Shown here: positions 52,191 through 64,000 of the stretch, piece after piece
Layout of the letters: each line of letters starts with the position of its first letter
Position numbering within the stretch: position 1 is the stretch's first letter
Source: Ypsolopha sequella
Lineage: Eukaryota > Arthropoda > Insecta > Lepidoptera > Ypsolophidae
Reading direction: 5' to 3'
DNA: 64,000 nt
NCBI GenBank assembly: GCA_934047225.1
Contig: OW204004.1
Span: 8,932,401 to 8,996,400 of the forward strand
Notes under the pieces: generated by a model
What the model was told of the DNA's origin: nothing
Database searches by the model: none
Seen by the model: the letters and a program-made list of their open reading frames with translations, nothing else
Position numbers and translations under genes: made by a program

Positions 52191-53280
52191 CTGAAATTAA
52201 AATATTTGCTGATTATTTACATTTTAGGTATACAATATTACAGAAATATGATTTTCACACCACCCGCTCGACAATGTAAATTCTTTTATCTATGTACATA
52301 TTCAATAAAATCAACTTAAATAACATTAAAATAGAAAAAAAAAGGGGGACTAAAATAAATTAATCTAAACTAAGATCGCACTTAAGTTTAAAGTAACAAA
52401 GATCGCTATAAAGTTTCGAGTTAATAGTAGATATTTAGTTTCATTATTTTTCCAATAATCACTCAGTCAAAATTATTTGTCGGCACGTCTATGGCCTCAT
52501 TAAATATTTCTTTAGAAAAAATGGCACGCTGATTGTAATAGTTTCGCGATCCCTGGCCTATAAATTATAAGGGCGGTTTGCACCAATCTCTTAAAATTGT
52601 TTTTTTTCTACATTATGTCCTCTGTCTGGGGTATGCTGAAAATCAGCGCTGCTCGATTTCTATGAGATCGGCAGCTTTGCTGAGCATGCTACCGTTTGCC
52701 AGAAATGTTTAAAACTTTTTTTTTTCTTCTATTTTAACCTGTGTATAATTTTAATGTGTTTAGTTTTAAGTATTTTTTTGGCAATCAATCTTTTTTACTT
52801 TACTTTAAAACTAGTTTAATACGATTTAAACCCGATTTAAGCTTAAATCGATTTAGTGTTAAATCTCGATTTAGTGAAACGTCAAAACTAAACCGGCAAT
52901 ATGGGGTAAGTATAAGCTAACAGTTTGTGTCCATAAATGCAAACAATAAAGCGTTACTAACCGACAAATATCCAATACACATCCTGTATACGTGAATATA
53001 CTAACCAAGATATAGGATGGTAGCAAACAATGTTCCTTTGTTTACAGCTTTTTAAAACTGACAATCATTGTTGCGTGAAGTAGCATCTATTGAATTCCAT
53101 GGCTACTGGAACTTTTGCATTGAAAGTACGTTCATAAATTAATCCACAAACCAACAACTGATTTATTTCTATAAAGCATTGTTCTAATTAGTAAATAGCA
53201 TAGTTTTTTCGCTTTTGTTTATTTAAACATACTTAGTGACTAATTCTTTTCATTAATGTAACAAACACTTTGTATCTCTG

Positions 53281-53540
53281 TATACACGGTGAATTTGTGA
53301 ACATTGTCCAAATTCATACTTGATGATCAGCATTATGAACCAATAACGATTTTTGTAAAATTCATAAAATTAAATTTGGACTTCCAAACTTCACTCAGGA
53401 CTGGGAGTGAATTACTATGGGATGGGAAGTCGAAATTTCATTATACAAATTTCACAGAAATTGTTATCGATTCATTATGCTGATCACTTACCAAGGCTCC
53501 TGTATGAATTTGGACGATGATCAAAAAATCACCTTGTATA
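53281..53540. mobile_element. MITE family E copy
   Basis: It starts TATACACGGTGAATTTGTGA and ends TTTTTTGATCATC-type sequence in inverse, closing TCACCTTGTATA. Arms of about 70 bp include TCCAAATTCATACT. Related ends are at about 10268-10513, near 1065 and at 55742/56295. Confidence 0.65.
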
Positions 53541-54245
53541 GTTACTGCAATTATTTCAATAATAAATCTTTACATCTAACTCAAGCTTGATACCTATTAC
53601 ATTCTACTTACACAATTATCTAAAACCACAGCTAAAACTAATTAACATATGGCTAACAACTCTAACTGTTCATTTTCATGCAGTTAATTATTATGTATTT
53701 AGGTGGTTCCGAGCAAAATAATAAATTATATTTATTTATTATTTTTAACAAACATAATTAGGTACCTACTTACATATTTAAAAACAAATTATATAAGTAA
53801 CTTAGCAACTTTTAGGTCAATATGGGTATCGAAGATGTTTTGTATTCATTGATATAAATTAACTCCTACGCAAAACAATATTTACAAGCTTATTGCTCCA
53901 TGTCTTTGGTCACGTGGATTTGTTTTTGTAATAGGAATGTGAGGAATTTGTATATTTTCCGGGTAAAAAAGTAACCCAGCTGTTGAAAGTTACAACATTA
54001 TACTTAGTGTAGTAAAATTGGTAAGTTACCAAGTTATAACCTCGATCTGTAAGTATGCAGCTATAAAGTAATATTCGTCTGTTTCACATAATTATCTATC
54101 TCACTGTAAAAGTTTAAACGCAATTCGGTGATTGGTTGCCGTGTTATGATTACTTATAAAGTGACAAATAACCCAACTTTCGGATTCGTACGATTATTAT
54201 ATGGAGTTCTCTAAACTAGGATATAAGTAATAAATAGGGTATAAC

Positions 54246-54890
54246 CATTGATGTAAAAAAGGCGGACAGAGTCGCAGCTAAGCAACTACTGAAGCATAGC
54301 AATGGCGGCGGTTTGTAAGTATGTGAGCGGACTTACTATGGAAATCGGCATACTATGATGTGAATGTGTGCGTGCCGGGCTCGTGTGCACAAGTTGGGTA
54401 ATGTATTATACCTATTGACGTAAAAAAAAAGGCGGACAGAGTTTACAATTTAAGGCGATATGTAAAAGTTTTAGCGTCCCTGTTACTCCATACACGAAAA
54501 AACCCTCAGTGCGAGAGGGACGGATTCGTGGAAAAGTAGCAAAATGTCGGTTTTTTATTAATATAAAATGAACAAAAGTTGCTATCAAAATTTCGTTTAA
54601 CCAGGTCCTAGATATTGTTAAAACCCATCTAATAAAATATAGTTGCAGTCCATAAGTCATTCTGAATTGTCAAACTAGGAGAATTGGTGTCGAAATTTCT
54701 CCAATCGCGTTTCTGTTTTAACACATCCCTAGAAAAAGATTCTAAAAATAACATACTATTTTATCTAAATAATAAGTAGATATGCAAGTTCTAAAAGTGT
54801 CGATTTTTTTTCCGTAGCGCCTTAAGCACCGTTATGCCGGCCGATCTGCTTGTACGGTACAAGCCATCCACTTTTTTTACGTCAATTGGT
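54246..54890. repeat. MITE family F region (GACGTAAAAAAGGCGGACAG)
   Basis: GATGTAAAAAAGGCGGACAG occurs at 54250 and GACGTAAAAAAAAAGGCGG at about 54418. An inverted end, CACTTTTTTTACGTCAATTG, is at about 54870. The segment 54300-54400 is the empty-site relative of 47040-47290. Confidence 0.6.
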
Positions 54891-55241
54891 ATAATATAAA
54901 ACCCAAAAGTGAAAACGCTATTATAGTAAGTATATATACATATACATGTAGGTAATTTAACAATAAGAAGTCGTACTCGTATCTATTGACATAGATCCGT
55001 GGTATTGATACTAATTATTATTTTAATTAATGATTATTGATATTTTATTTTCTTTACGAGAAGACAAACAAAAACATACATATGAATAGATGTTAAAATA
55101 TGTAGTTACAAAAGAGCAATGCCTTTATTACATAAAAGGTAAATAAGCATGATAATAATGCATTTTTATGAAGGTGGTTTATTCATCTCTACTTTCTCTA
55201 ACTAGCTTCAGCTAAATAAGAACAACGTTTCTAATGAGTTG

Positions 55242-55580
55242 TTAAGAGCGGTTTTGCAGCCAGATTGTGAAAAACCCGCCTTTTTCTAATTAATCGGAAC
55301 ACAACACTCACATTAAAAATTCACTTAATAGTTATTCAACAAAACCTTATTACCTATGTATTGTGTATGTTGCCATCGCAAAGTTTCCAGTTTCTGTAAC
55401 TTAGAACTTCAAAAAGTCTGTTTTTTTTTTAATTCTGATTTATAGAATCTAATGGAAACTTTGCGATGGCAGCATCTTATTACTTAGGTAATAAGGTTTT
55501 GTTGAATGACTATTAAGTGAATTTTGAATTTAAGTGTTCAAGCCTGGTTTTTCACAATGCAGCTGCGAAACCGCTCTTAA
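55242..55580. mobile_element. MITE family C copy 2
   Basis: It starts TTAAGAGCGGTTTTGCAGCC and ends GCTGCGAAACCGCTCTTAA. Internally GCCATCGCAAAGTTTCCA is inverted as TGGAAACTTTGCGATGGC. Confidence 0.8.
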
Positions 55581-57017
55581 ATAACTCATAGTTAGAATAT
55601 AATTATTCTAAGAACTCATAAGTATTACGAATCATAATTAGGAAACAATAAAAGCGTGCATTTATGATAATTTAATTGTACCGCTCACTTTTATTACATT
55701 TTAAATCATTGTTTTACAAAGTATGAAGCGGACTTTATTTAATACAGCCTTTATACTGAAGACTTGGTAAGTCATCAGTAGAGACCGGATGCATGCATGT
55801 TGCATATGCACATTTAGCCCCTTGTCGCCGGGAATTGCATATTTTAACTAAAAAACTATTAATGATGCATATTTTCGCGATATTTTATTATATTTTGTCA
55901 GGAACACTAAGTGTCAACACAGCACCAAAATTTAAATACTGCCCAGTTAATTACCTCAGTGGATTTTTGTAATTGTAAACAACACTTTTGTCTGATATTA
56001 TATATGTCAATCATAATAAATAATATGTTATTCAAAAAGTATTGATTGTTGTTTCTGAAATAAAATAACTAATAATGTTGCATATTTTGACAGTTTTAAC
56101 AGTGCATATTTTTTGCATTTTTCATGAAGCATTAGAGCTTTTTATGTTGCATATAATCGGCTCTGTAGTCATCAGTATTAGGTTCAATTATCATTTTAGC
56201 GAAAATATAAAAAAAGGTCATTGTTTCTCTATATTTTCCCAACAGTTACCATTATTGATTACCTACCAAGTCCTCAGTATGAACTTGGATGTCACCTTAC
56301 ATTGAGAATCACTACATACAAACTTTACTAGTAAGTAAAACTCTATTAACGAAATATCTGCTATAATACCAATTTGAAGTAGACTAGACTAGCGGACGAC
56401 CGCGGCGTTGCTGGTGCGGTTCCCATTTCTGTCGATCCCGTGGTTTACAATTGTGTTTATTCGGCGTAACACGACTTAACTTATTTGACAGGACTAATCT
56501 TATTTTAAGCGTCCTGTCTTTTTCTTTCTTTATCGAAAAGACAAGGACAGAACGCTCAAATTAAGTTTAGTCCTGTCATACCTATAAGTAAGTTAAGATG
56601 TGCAACACTGAATCGACATTATAAAGGGAACCTCTGTGCAAAATTTTAGCTTTATTTCTAGGTCCAAGGGTTTGGGCTGTGCGTTGAGTCAGTGAGTGAG
56701 TCAGGATTTCTCTAAATATATATATATTATAGCTAATTGAACGTTTCCCACGGTTCGCAGTTTCTGTGCGTGGGCTTTACTAAGATAAACAATCTACCAA
56801 ACACTTTTTTATCTTATCACTGGTAGGACCTATTGCAGAGCAGTTTCAATAAACGAAGCAACAAAAAAACAACATAAGATAGCAAGTAGGTACCTACTCG
56901 TAAAGGACATTTTATGGCAAACAAAATTTGCATTATTAGTAAACAGTCTCAATAATTGCCGAAAACAGATTCACTAAACGATTTTGATTTACGAAGGATC
57001 ATAAAATAGGTACCAAC

Positions 57018-57053
57018 CTGTAACTTTTCAAATCCCAAGTTATCCAATTTCAT
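57018..57053 (-). CDS. pyd: candidate first coding exon of pyd
   Basis: ATG at 57051-57053 opens MKLDNLGFEKLQ and is followed by CAG|GTTGGT, a plausible donor. The exon ends in phase 0, exactly what the PDZ1 exon needs, and an A at position -3 (ATTATGA) favours initiation. This is only twelve codons, so chance is a real possibility, and I cannot confirm family conservation. Confidence 0.3.
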
Positions 57054-57769
57054 AATGATGCCACAACAATATTCCAATCTCGTTTCATGTGATTAAATTA
57101 CATGGAGCACTTGCTATCAAATATCACCAGACATTCACTAAAAAAATTATCGATAAGTAACGCCTACTTTTGGTATCAATAGCACATCACTAAAACTTGT
57201 TTATTTTTAAATTACGAACTTTAGTCCAAAGAATGACAAAGATTTTATCTAAATAGCTTTAGGAAACCAAAATGATTTTATTTGTCCGATTAAATTTTGA
57301 ACTTTACATCTAAGGTTCACATGTAGGCGTCTTAGCCTCGCGCCTTATGAATCGACTATGCGTCTGCCTTGCCTTGTTTTAACTTTGAAGGCATAGAACC
57401 AAGCTCAGGTGGTTACCAACCGTATTAGCATCTCAAATACGTCTCTGTTTACAAGTAACATGAGGCATGCCTTCTTTTAAGCTATGTTTACTCAGAGTCA
57501 GGTAGCGGTAAGGTATGATACGCATGACAACGTGAAATTTAGATCAAGAGTGCGTGTAGAAAGAAAGTTGAAGATTATTGACCAAACAATTTTGTAGAGT
57601 CGCTAGGTGGGTACGCGTACCTCAAATAGAACGGGCAAGTGATTTCAACATATTTATATGTATTTAGGGCCTTGGAGGGGAGGTGCATTCTAAACCTAGA
57701 TAAACACCTACCCTAGCAAGCTACTTCCGCTTCTGCAGACATAAATCGGTCAAGTTAAATTAAAAAAGA

Positions 57770-58510
57770 CTGGCCAAGTGCGAGTCAGACTTGCGTACCT
57801 AAGGTTCCGTATTGTGGATGATAAATTTAATTTTGTAATTTTTTTCGTGAATTTCTCAATCGCTTTATTTTTTCTGTAATCTTTACGTAAACACATGCTT
57901 ATTACCATGATTTTTTTTAATGCTTTTCGGTCCACCTGTTTTGGAGATAAGGGGTACATGAATTTTTTTTTAAGGGTTTTCAAGGATTTCTCGAAATTGA
58001 TGCAATTAAATAAAGCCAAACTGTATATTTTTATAATAAGCTTTTTAATACCTACAATTTGATACCGATATTGTATTTTTATAAAATATTTTTTTTTATT
58101 TATTTTACTTTTTTTCTTCATTTGTGCTCAACTTTTTTTAAATCGCTTTAGTTTTCCTGTAATTGGCCAGTTATGATCTGTAATCGACATATTTTTCAGT
58201 CTACCAGTTTAGAGATAAGAGGGGGGGGGGGAAAAACATATTTTTGTGATTTTCTAAAGATTTCTCGAAACCGGTGCCAGTAAATATAGTAAAAGTCTAT
58301 ATATTTTACAATTAGCTTTTTAATATCTACAATTTGATGCCCATATTGTATTTTTAGGATAATATTTTTCTCACTTTTATTTGGTTTTAGCAGTTTAAAA
58401 ATTTTCATATTTTTTTTACACCGTGATATATGGACAAATTAATGCTATTTTTGTGAGGCTGTGACGTGCGGACGGACGGACGGACAACGGTACTACGGAA
58501 CCCTAAAAAA
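57770..58510 (+). repeat. GGCCAAGTGCGAGTC-family copy with internal duplication
   Basis: It starts TGGCCAAGTGCGAGTCAGAC and GGTTCCGTATTG and ends GGACGGACGGACGG then TACTACGGAACCCTAAAAAA. The body (TTGGAGATAAGG... / AGAGATAAGAGGGGG) appears twice, as if two copies were fused. Confidence 0.6.
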
Positions 58511-59759
58511 CAAAATTTGCGTCAATCAAATGTTAGAAGTATTTTCCATTATGTTGGATTCCAGTAAAACTGAATTCTATCGGCTGGTATGCTGCTACAT
58601 CATTATTCTAACTGCAAATCGCGACACCTCTAACCAGATTTTTGTTACACATGCACCTCCTAAGTGTGAATTTACAGGCTATATAAATAAGATCGAAAAT
58701 TCAATGAACATTTTTACTGCTTTGGATAGAGTAACTTTGTACACGCACAATGGACATTCTATCTGTTTGTGGTGTCATACAATATATATTTTAGGCAATG
58801 TAAATGGGACCTTATTTTAGAGAGGTGTGGTTTATTTTCTCTCGTCAGCTTGGCTTGGTGATATGGTATGGTAATCTCATTATAATGCGAGACTACAGCC
58901 TGTCGTCAAGTCTATGGCCGCATATTTAGTTTTAGCATGGACGAAATACTAGAGGACTGACAACCGCCCTACTTTGGAGCGTAATTCGATTTTTAGTTTC
59001 AAACTTGTAGCTAGATAGAGCTACTGGTTCAAAACAATCGAATTCAATCGGATTCACGGCTCAAGTGGAGATTACTTTCTTTCCTAGTAAAGGTAGGTTC
59101 GTAGTAGTTCCGCTTACTTTCGGAAAGATGGCGGTATACGCGCGCGTGCCCTTCGCTTCGCGCTCAGCCGCTGCCTATTCTTTCAAAATTACTAAATGTA
59201 ATCTATCTATTACTTTTGACAAATCAAGATTTTGTTTAAATCAATTTGATTTCCTAAGAACAAACAACTTGTTCACCGCGACAGTGCCCGTTTTATCGTA
59301 CCTCTCTTTCGGTAATCAAATACTTGAGAGTGAATGAAACTAACATCGCTCGCACGCGCCTACTCAATGGCGATAGGCATAACTATATACGAGAAATGGC
59401 GCGTACTGTTCGGAACATCTAAAAAGGTAGGTAATATAATACCTGCCTTTGATTAATAATACTAGATCTGATCACACTGTCTTTGTTTATGAGGTCGATG
59501 TAATACTTAACGATTGTATACAACTGACATTGAATCTTAATTTGACGAAACAACGTCTTAATTTGATTGAATGCATTTTTGCTATATCTACTTATATATG
59601 GTAATGTAATGTAATACACCTACGAACATCGCCGTTTTCGGATGGTTCCTGCCTGATGAACTTTTCTTAGCGACAAGCAAACAACCGTGTGTTTTTCTAG
59701 TTGTTTATGAGAGGTCAGCAGTGCTTGTGTTTGTGCTAGAACTTTTGATTCAGAGTTAA

Positions 59760-60450
59760 GGGTCGGTTGCGCCAAACATGCTCTCGCGTTTGGACAATTT
59801 AACATATTAAAACAAAATATTTTTAACAAATAAAATTTGTGTAAGTAGTTAAGAAGTTGAACTACATTATAATTTTTCATATTTAACACAAGTATCACAA
59901 TCATCGAAAAAAAAAAATCTGAAAGATCACTAAAATCACGGAAAACGTAATTTGGCTTTGGAACTAGTATGATCAGTCTACTATTCCAACTACAAAATAA
60001 AATATATTTTTATAGAGTAAAGAAATAAAAGTAGCCTTTACAGATTTTTTTTATTTTGTATTTCCTTTTGTTATTTTAAAAGAAATACTCCAACATTCTA
60101 TATTTTTCCTGTACTGAAAAATTACACAAAAAGAATTTGAATGTTTGTGTATTTCTTTTTAAATAACGAAAAGAAAAAAAGGTGTTTTGATCTCTTTACG
60201 AAAAAAAAATATTTCAATTTGCAACAAAAAAAAATTTTTTTTTCTGTTTGCAACGCCAAATTACGTTTTTCGTGATTTTAGTGATTTTTCCGATTTTTTT
60301 TCTCGATGATTCTGATACTTGTGTCAAATCTGAAAAATTATAATGTAGTTCAACTTCTTAACTACTTACACAAATTTTATTTCTTAAAAATATTTTGTTT
60401 TAATATGTTAAATTGTCCAAACGCGAGAGCATGTTTGGCGCAACCGACCC
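59760..60450. mobile_element. TTAA-flanked MITE with about 200-bp arms
   Basis: TTAA at 59756-59759 and 60451-60454 flanks ends GGGTCGGTTGCGCCAAAC and the inverse. The arms pair for roughly 200 bp (TTTGTGTAAGTAGTTAAGAA...). The TTAA target suggests a piggyBac-type source. No ORF. Confidence 0.8.
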
Positions 60451-61484
60451 TTAAGAGGATAGTTTCTCCAAAACCATAATTTATTCTTCCTGGTTTGAAG
60501 CATCTAGCAATACTACATAAAAAGAAAACATAGGTATTTCTTTCGGGAATATTATACACACTCATATCGAAACAGAATCCTAAGAAGTCATTTGAATATT
60601 GAGAAATAAATTGCCAAAGATGGCTCTAAAAAAAGTTTTCATGTCGAGGTTTAAATTTATTTAAGTAAAAACCCGTTCATATTATTTATGGATTAAATTC
60701 TGTATAAACTTTATTAAACTCTTAACGAGACAGATATTTTATAGCAACTTTTTTTTTTTTTTAATAATAAAATTAGTGAAAAAAGTTGTCATTTTGACTT
60801 TTTTCCAGAATCCGTCCCTCTCGCACTGCGGGTCTTTCCGCACGGAGTAACAGGGTAGTATGCAAGCGGAACATATCCTCTTAATTTCCGACCGTGTAAA
60901 ATGAGTTACACAAAGTGCGCCTACTGTAAATGTAATAAAACACGTAGAGAAGTATCGATGTTCCGATTTTTGTCAGAATTCAAAAACAGATGTTTGTAGT
61001 ACTAAGTTCGACGCGGCTCAACCAATTTGGTAGTTTACTTTATTCCCGAAGTAATCCCATGTACCTCAACTGGGTGGAGATCACAGTTTAAAAAAACCGG
61101 TCAAGTGCAAGTCAGACTCACGAATTTTGTCATTTTTTTTCGTGAATTTCTCAACCATTTTATTTTCCTGTAATCTTTACGTAAACACATATTACCATGA
61201 CTTTTGTCATATTTTCGGTCCACCAGTTTTGGAGATAAGGAGAGGGGAACATAATATTTTCAAGGATTTCTCGAAAAAGGTGCAATAAAATGCCATACTA
61301 TATATTTTTACAATAAGCGTTTTAATAACTATATTTTGATACCCTGAGAAAGAGGCTAGCGATTCTGTCAAAGCGTCTAGAAAATCATCCACTGTCATCC
61401 ACCGACCGTAAACAATTTATTTCATATATTAGTATGAGTAAATATGGTACAAATAAATAAATGTTAAAAATTATAACTTCTTTA

Positions 61485-61713
61485 TGAGCAGTTTCGCAGC
61501 CAGACTGTGAAAAACCCGCCCTTTTCTAATTAATCAAAACAGAACACGTAAATTCAAAATTCACTCAATAGTTATGCAACAAAACCTTATTACCTATGTA
61601 TTGTGTATGTTGCCATCGCAAAGTTTCCATTGGTGTCTATAAATTGGAACCTCGAAATTTTTGAAATTCTAAAATTCTGATTTACTTCTGACTTCAAATA
61701 TAAACCGCTCTTA
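61485..61713. mobile_element. MITE family C copy 3, partly degraded
   Basis: It starts TGAGCAGTTTCGCAGCCAG and ends ATAAACCGCTCTTAG; the right arm is eroded. The body matches copy 2 (TTGCCATCGCAAAGTTTCCA). Confidence 0.65.
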
Positions 61714-62464
61714 GTAACCCACTTCGCTCTAGTAGGTACTATAATTTTCAATTTGGAAGCCGTTCCAAAAGACATCCAGGAGAGTAATTTTTACCCTGAC
61801 AACAAGATAGCGTATGGTAAATGTATAAAGTGTGAAAGGGACAGACTCTTGTGAGGTAAATTTATATTAACTAGTTTTGGAACGTAACCTAAGCTATTCT
61901 TTTATCTTATCTTTATCCCATTCTCTTTGCGCGCGCATTTATACCTGCGATGCGACACTTCACGTGCACATGCATTTGTATTGTCTACTACACTTATGTG
62001 TGTGCGATGTTTCGCTCGTAAACAACATGAAATAGTAAAAGCGCCATCTCTGATTACTTGTGGATATTACGATGAATTATACTACGCCTTCTGCCTTAGT
62101 ACCAAGCATCCATTGTATGTACAGCTAGCGGGCGAGATAGTAGTGACATCTAGGAATAATACAGGATTTTGGCTTTCTAGCAGAGTACGTTTTTTTGTAT
62201 GGGGTTGTCAGTCTTCTCGTATTGTTCGTCTATGGTTTTAGCATACATTTGTCAAGTCAAGAAGCTTTCTGTAGCATTCTGAGGTGCCTATAAATCAGAT
62301 GAGTATTTTTATTTATTTATTTTCTAAAGAGAGAGCTTTGATTTATGTGTTTTAATTTATTTATTAACTGGGACTAATTATGAAGTCTGTGGATTCATCA
62401 ACCCTCTTAATTCTCATATTTTTGCTCAGATCCATCTTACACGTTAACTGAAATATATTTTTTA

Positions 62465-62730
62465 ATATGTCGAAAGGTTGGCCACACAGACTCTGGGAAG
62501 ACGAACTGAAACTGACAGCATGTACAGTGGAAACCACATCAAGTGAGACACATTGGACTTTGTACCTATCTTATATTCTTCTCTGTAGGGGCTAATGTCG
62601 TACTGCAAGTGTATAGCTTGATGTGGTCTCCACTGTACAGACTGGAGACAAGTGGCACGGGACAGGGAGCACTGGAAGAAGTTGGAGGAGGGCTTTGCCA
62701 CAAGGCACTCTGTGCTTAGTGACTTATTAT
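62465..62730 (+). pseudogene. LINE (RTE-like) C-terminal remnant interrupted by a MITE
   Basis: The plus strand reads WPHRLWEDELKLTA, then after an insertion DWRQVARDREHWKKLEEGFA and TRHS. This resembles the C-terminal end of RTE-type insect LINE proteins (GRP..RW.DD...W...A.DR..W..LEEAF). The two parts become one frame if the element at 62525-62635 and one TA are removed. Confidence 0.6.
62525..62635. mobile_element. 111-bp mariner-type MITE
   Basis: It starts CAGTGGAAACCACATCAAG and ends CTTGATGTGGTCTCCACTG, inverted with one mismatch, flanked by TA (62523-62524 and 62636-62637). Confidence 0.85.
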
Positions 62731-63317
62731 AGCAATAGACTGTTTTTAACAAATGAACCGCAAATCACTGCCACAGAATAAAGGCTAGGCATAATTACTT
62801 TATTTTGATGCAGTATAGCCAAAGCATGGGGTCTCAACGCCTAGCTAGTACTTTTATTATTTTATGTGTCAACAGATGGCACTACGTGTATCAGTCAATA
62901 AATTATAAATTTTAAAATTGACAAATTGCACATTTCAAAATTTTATTATCACTAAATAGTTTTTTTAAATCTTACAAATTATATGATATATATGATTTTT
63001 TACAATTAATACCAAAATAATATAACTACTTCACTGCCATCTATAGTTCAATTAATATTGTATACACCAAAGTATAACCAATTATGTGGAATGAGATAAT
63101 ACTGTAAGACACAAAGATTCATGGTTTATGAATTTACGATATATCAGTCGGATTCCAACACTACTTAGTTTTACTAAAATCGTACACTACACCTATTCAT
63201 GAAGAAACTGTATGATTACAATGAAACTAGTCAGGCGAAATGTGAATAATATATTGTAAGTAGCGATCTATAAATAATTACAGCAAGACTCATTTTAAAA
63301 CAATGCCTGTCTAAAAA

Positions 63318-64000
63318 AAAACCGGTCAAGTGCGAGTCAGACTCGCGGACCTAGGGTTCCGTATCGTGAATGAAAAATTTAATATTGTCATTTTGTTGTG
63401 AATTTCTCAACCGCTATATTTTTCCTGTAATCTTTACGTAAGCACATAGCATGGTATTTTTCGGTCCACCTATTTTGGAGATCATAATATTGGAGATATG
63501 GCCATAATTTTTTTTTGTTTTTCGATGTTTTCTCGAAATAGATGCAAGCAAAAATAGCCAAGCTATGTATTTTTACAACTAACTCTTTCATACCTACAAT
63601 TTGATACCCATATTGTATTTTTATGAATTTTTTTTTAATTTAACTTTTTATATTTCTCTGTTCAACTTTTTTTAAATTGCCATCTGTTTTCTGTAATTGG
63701 CCAGATATACCTAATCGACATTTTTTTCGGAAATAAGGGGGGACATACATTTTTTGTGGTTTTTTCAAAGATTTCTCGAAATATAGTAAAAGTATTTACT
63801 ACAATTTGATACCCATCTTGTATTTTTAGGATTTTTAAATTTTTTGTTTGTCACTTTTGTGTTGGAAATGTTTTGAACAATTCCAAATTTTTTTTACACA
63901 ATGTTATGTGGGCAAGTTAATGCTATTTTTGTGCCAAATTTCAAGTCTTTATCTTTAACAGTGCTAAAGTTACGAGGCTGTGATATACAGACAGACGGAC
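63318..64000 (+). repeat. GGCCAAGTGCGAGTC-family copy at the window edge
   Basis: It starts ACCGGTCAAGTGCGAGTCAG and GGTTCCGTATCGTG; it runs through ATTTCTCGAAATA and ends at the window edge in GAGGCTGTGATATACAGACA. Truncated by the window. Confidence 0.6.

Larger units (their letters stand above)
52191..57017. other. 5' intron region of pyd, repeat-rich
   Basis: No folded-domain coding sequence is visible. It contains a LINE-tail-like piece (52612-52800), MITE family E (53281-53540) and family F sequence (54246-54890). It also holds MITE family C (55242-55580), another family E pair of ends (about 55742 and 56295) and a foldback at about 56470-56605 (AGGACTAATCTTATTTTAAG / inverse). Confidence 0.55.
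57054..64000. other. upstream flank or 5' intron, dense in repeats
   Basis: No host gene is visible. It holds GGCCAAGTGCGAGTC-family copies (57770-58510, 61090-61330, 63318-64000), a TTAA-flanked MITE (59760-60450), a CTCGCACTGCGGG piece (about 60780-60860) and MITE family C (61485-61713). It also has a LINE remnant with a MITE in it (62465-62730). Short open frames elsewhere (58461, 59065, 61927) have no recognisable product. Confidence 0.55.

Noticed and set aside
61927..62241. 104-codon plus-strand frame as a separate gene
   Set aside because: No recognisable domain, no splice-site or regulatory support and located in repeat-rich flank.

Overview
The window looks like a moth or butterfly (lepidopteran) nuclear genome segment. 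Introns are AT-rich and crowded with foldback elements. It carries interspersed repeats that, from general knowledge, are common in Lepidoptera (a GGCCAAGTGCGAGTC...TACGGAACCC family and an ACTAGCTGACCCGGCGAACTTCG family). The only host gene I can see is one large gene on the minus strand, the insect ZO-1 / polychaetoid (pyd) scaffold protein of cell junctions.

I rebuilt 25 coding exons from about 52.2 kb down to 2.4 kb by translating the minus strand and matching donor and acceptor sites. All 25 join without a phase conflict (6540 nt, 2179 residues plus stop, counting one copy of a repeated exon). Order on the protein: PDZ1 (52.2-50.3 kb), PDZ2 (49.4-49.2 kb), linker (48.6-47.5 kb), PDZ3 (46.4-45.0 kb), SH3 (45.0-43.7 kb), inactive guanylate-kinase-like domain (42.5-37.4 kb), a long low-complexity tail (27.0-7.6 kb), one 2.8 kb exon with repeated SPYATR-like modules (6.6-3.8 kb), and a ZU5 domain split between that exon and the last one (2.6-2.4 kb). 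The N-terminal exons are missing or lie in the 52.2-64 kb intron; one candidate first exon is at 57.0 kb.

The most unusual host feature is at 17.1-18.6 kb. One 129-bp pyd exon is present in ten tandem copies separated by only 24 bp. Most copies keep a GT donor and an AG acceptor, two lack the acceptor AG, and the last lacks a donor and reads into a stop. The neighbouring exon at 16.5-16.8 kb is also tandemly duplicated, with a 13-bp spacer.

Three substantial mobile elements sit in pyd introns, all antisense to the gene. At 10.66-12.69 kb is an intact mariner-like element with DD41D spacing. At 29.1-37.3 kb is an intact BEL/Pao retrotransposon with identical 537-bp LTRs. At 37.9-41.0 kb is a short LTR element with a tRNA-Trp-type primer binding site, no pol gene, and a 56-residue ORF predicted to be a myristoylated, single-pass membrane protein. 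The remaining intron space is mostly nested MITEs, LINE and hAT fragments and small tandem repeats.
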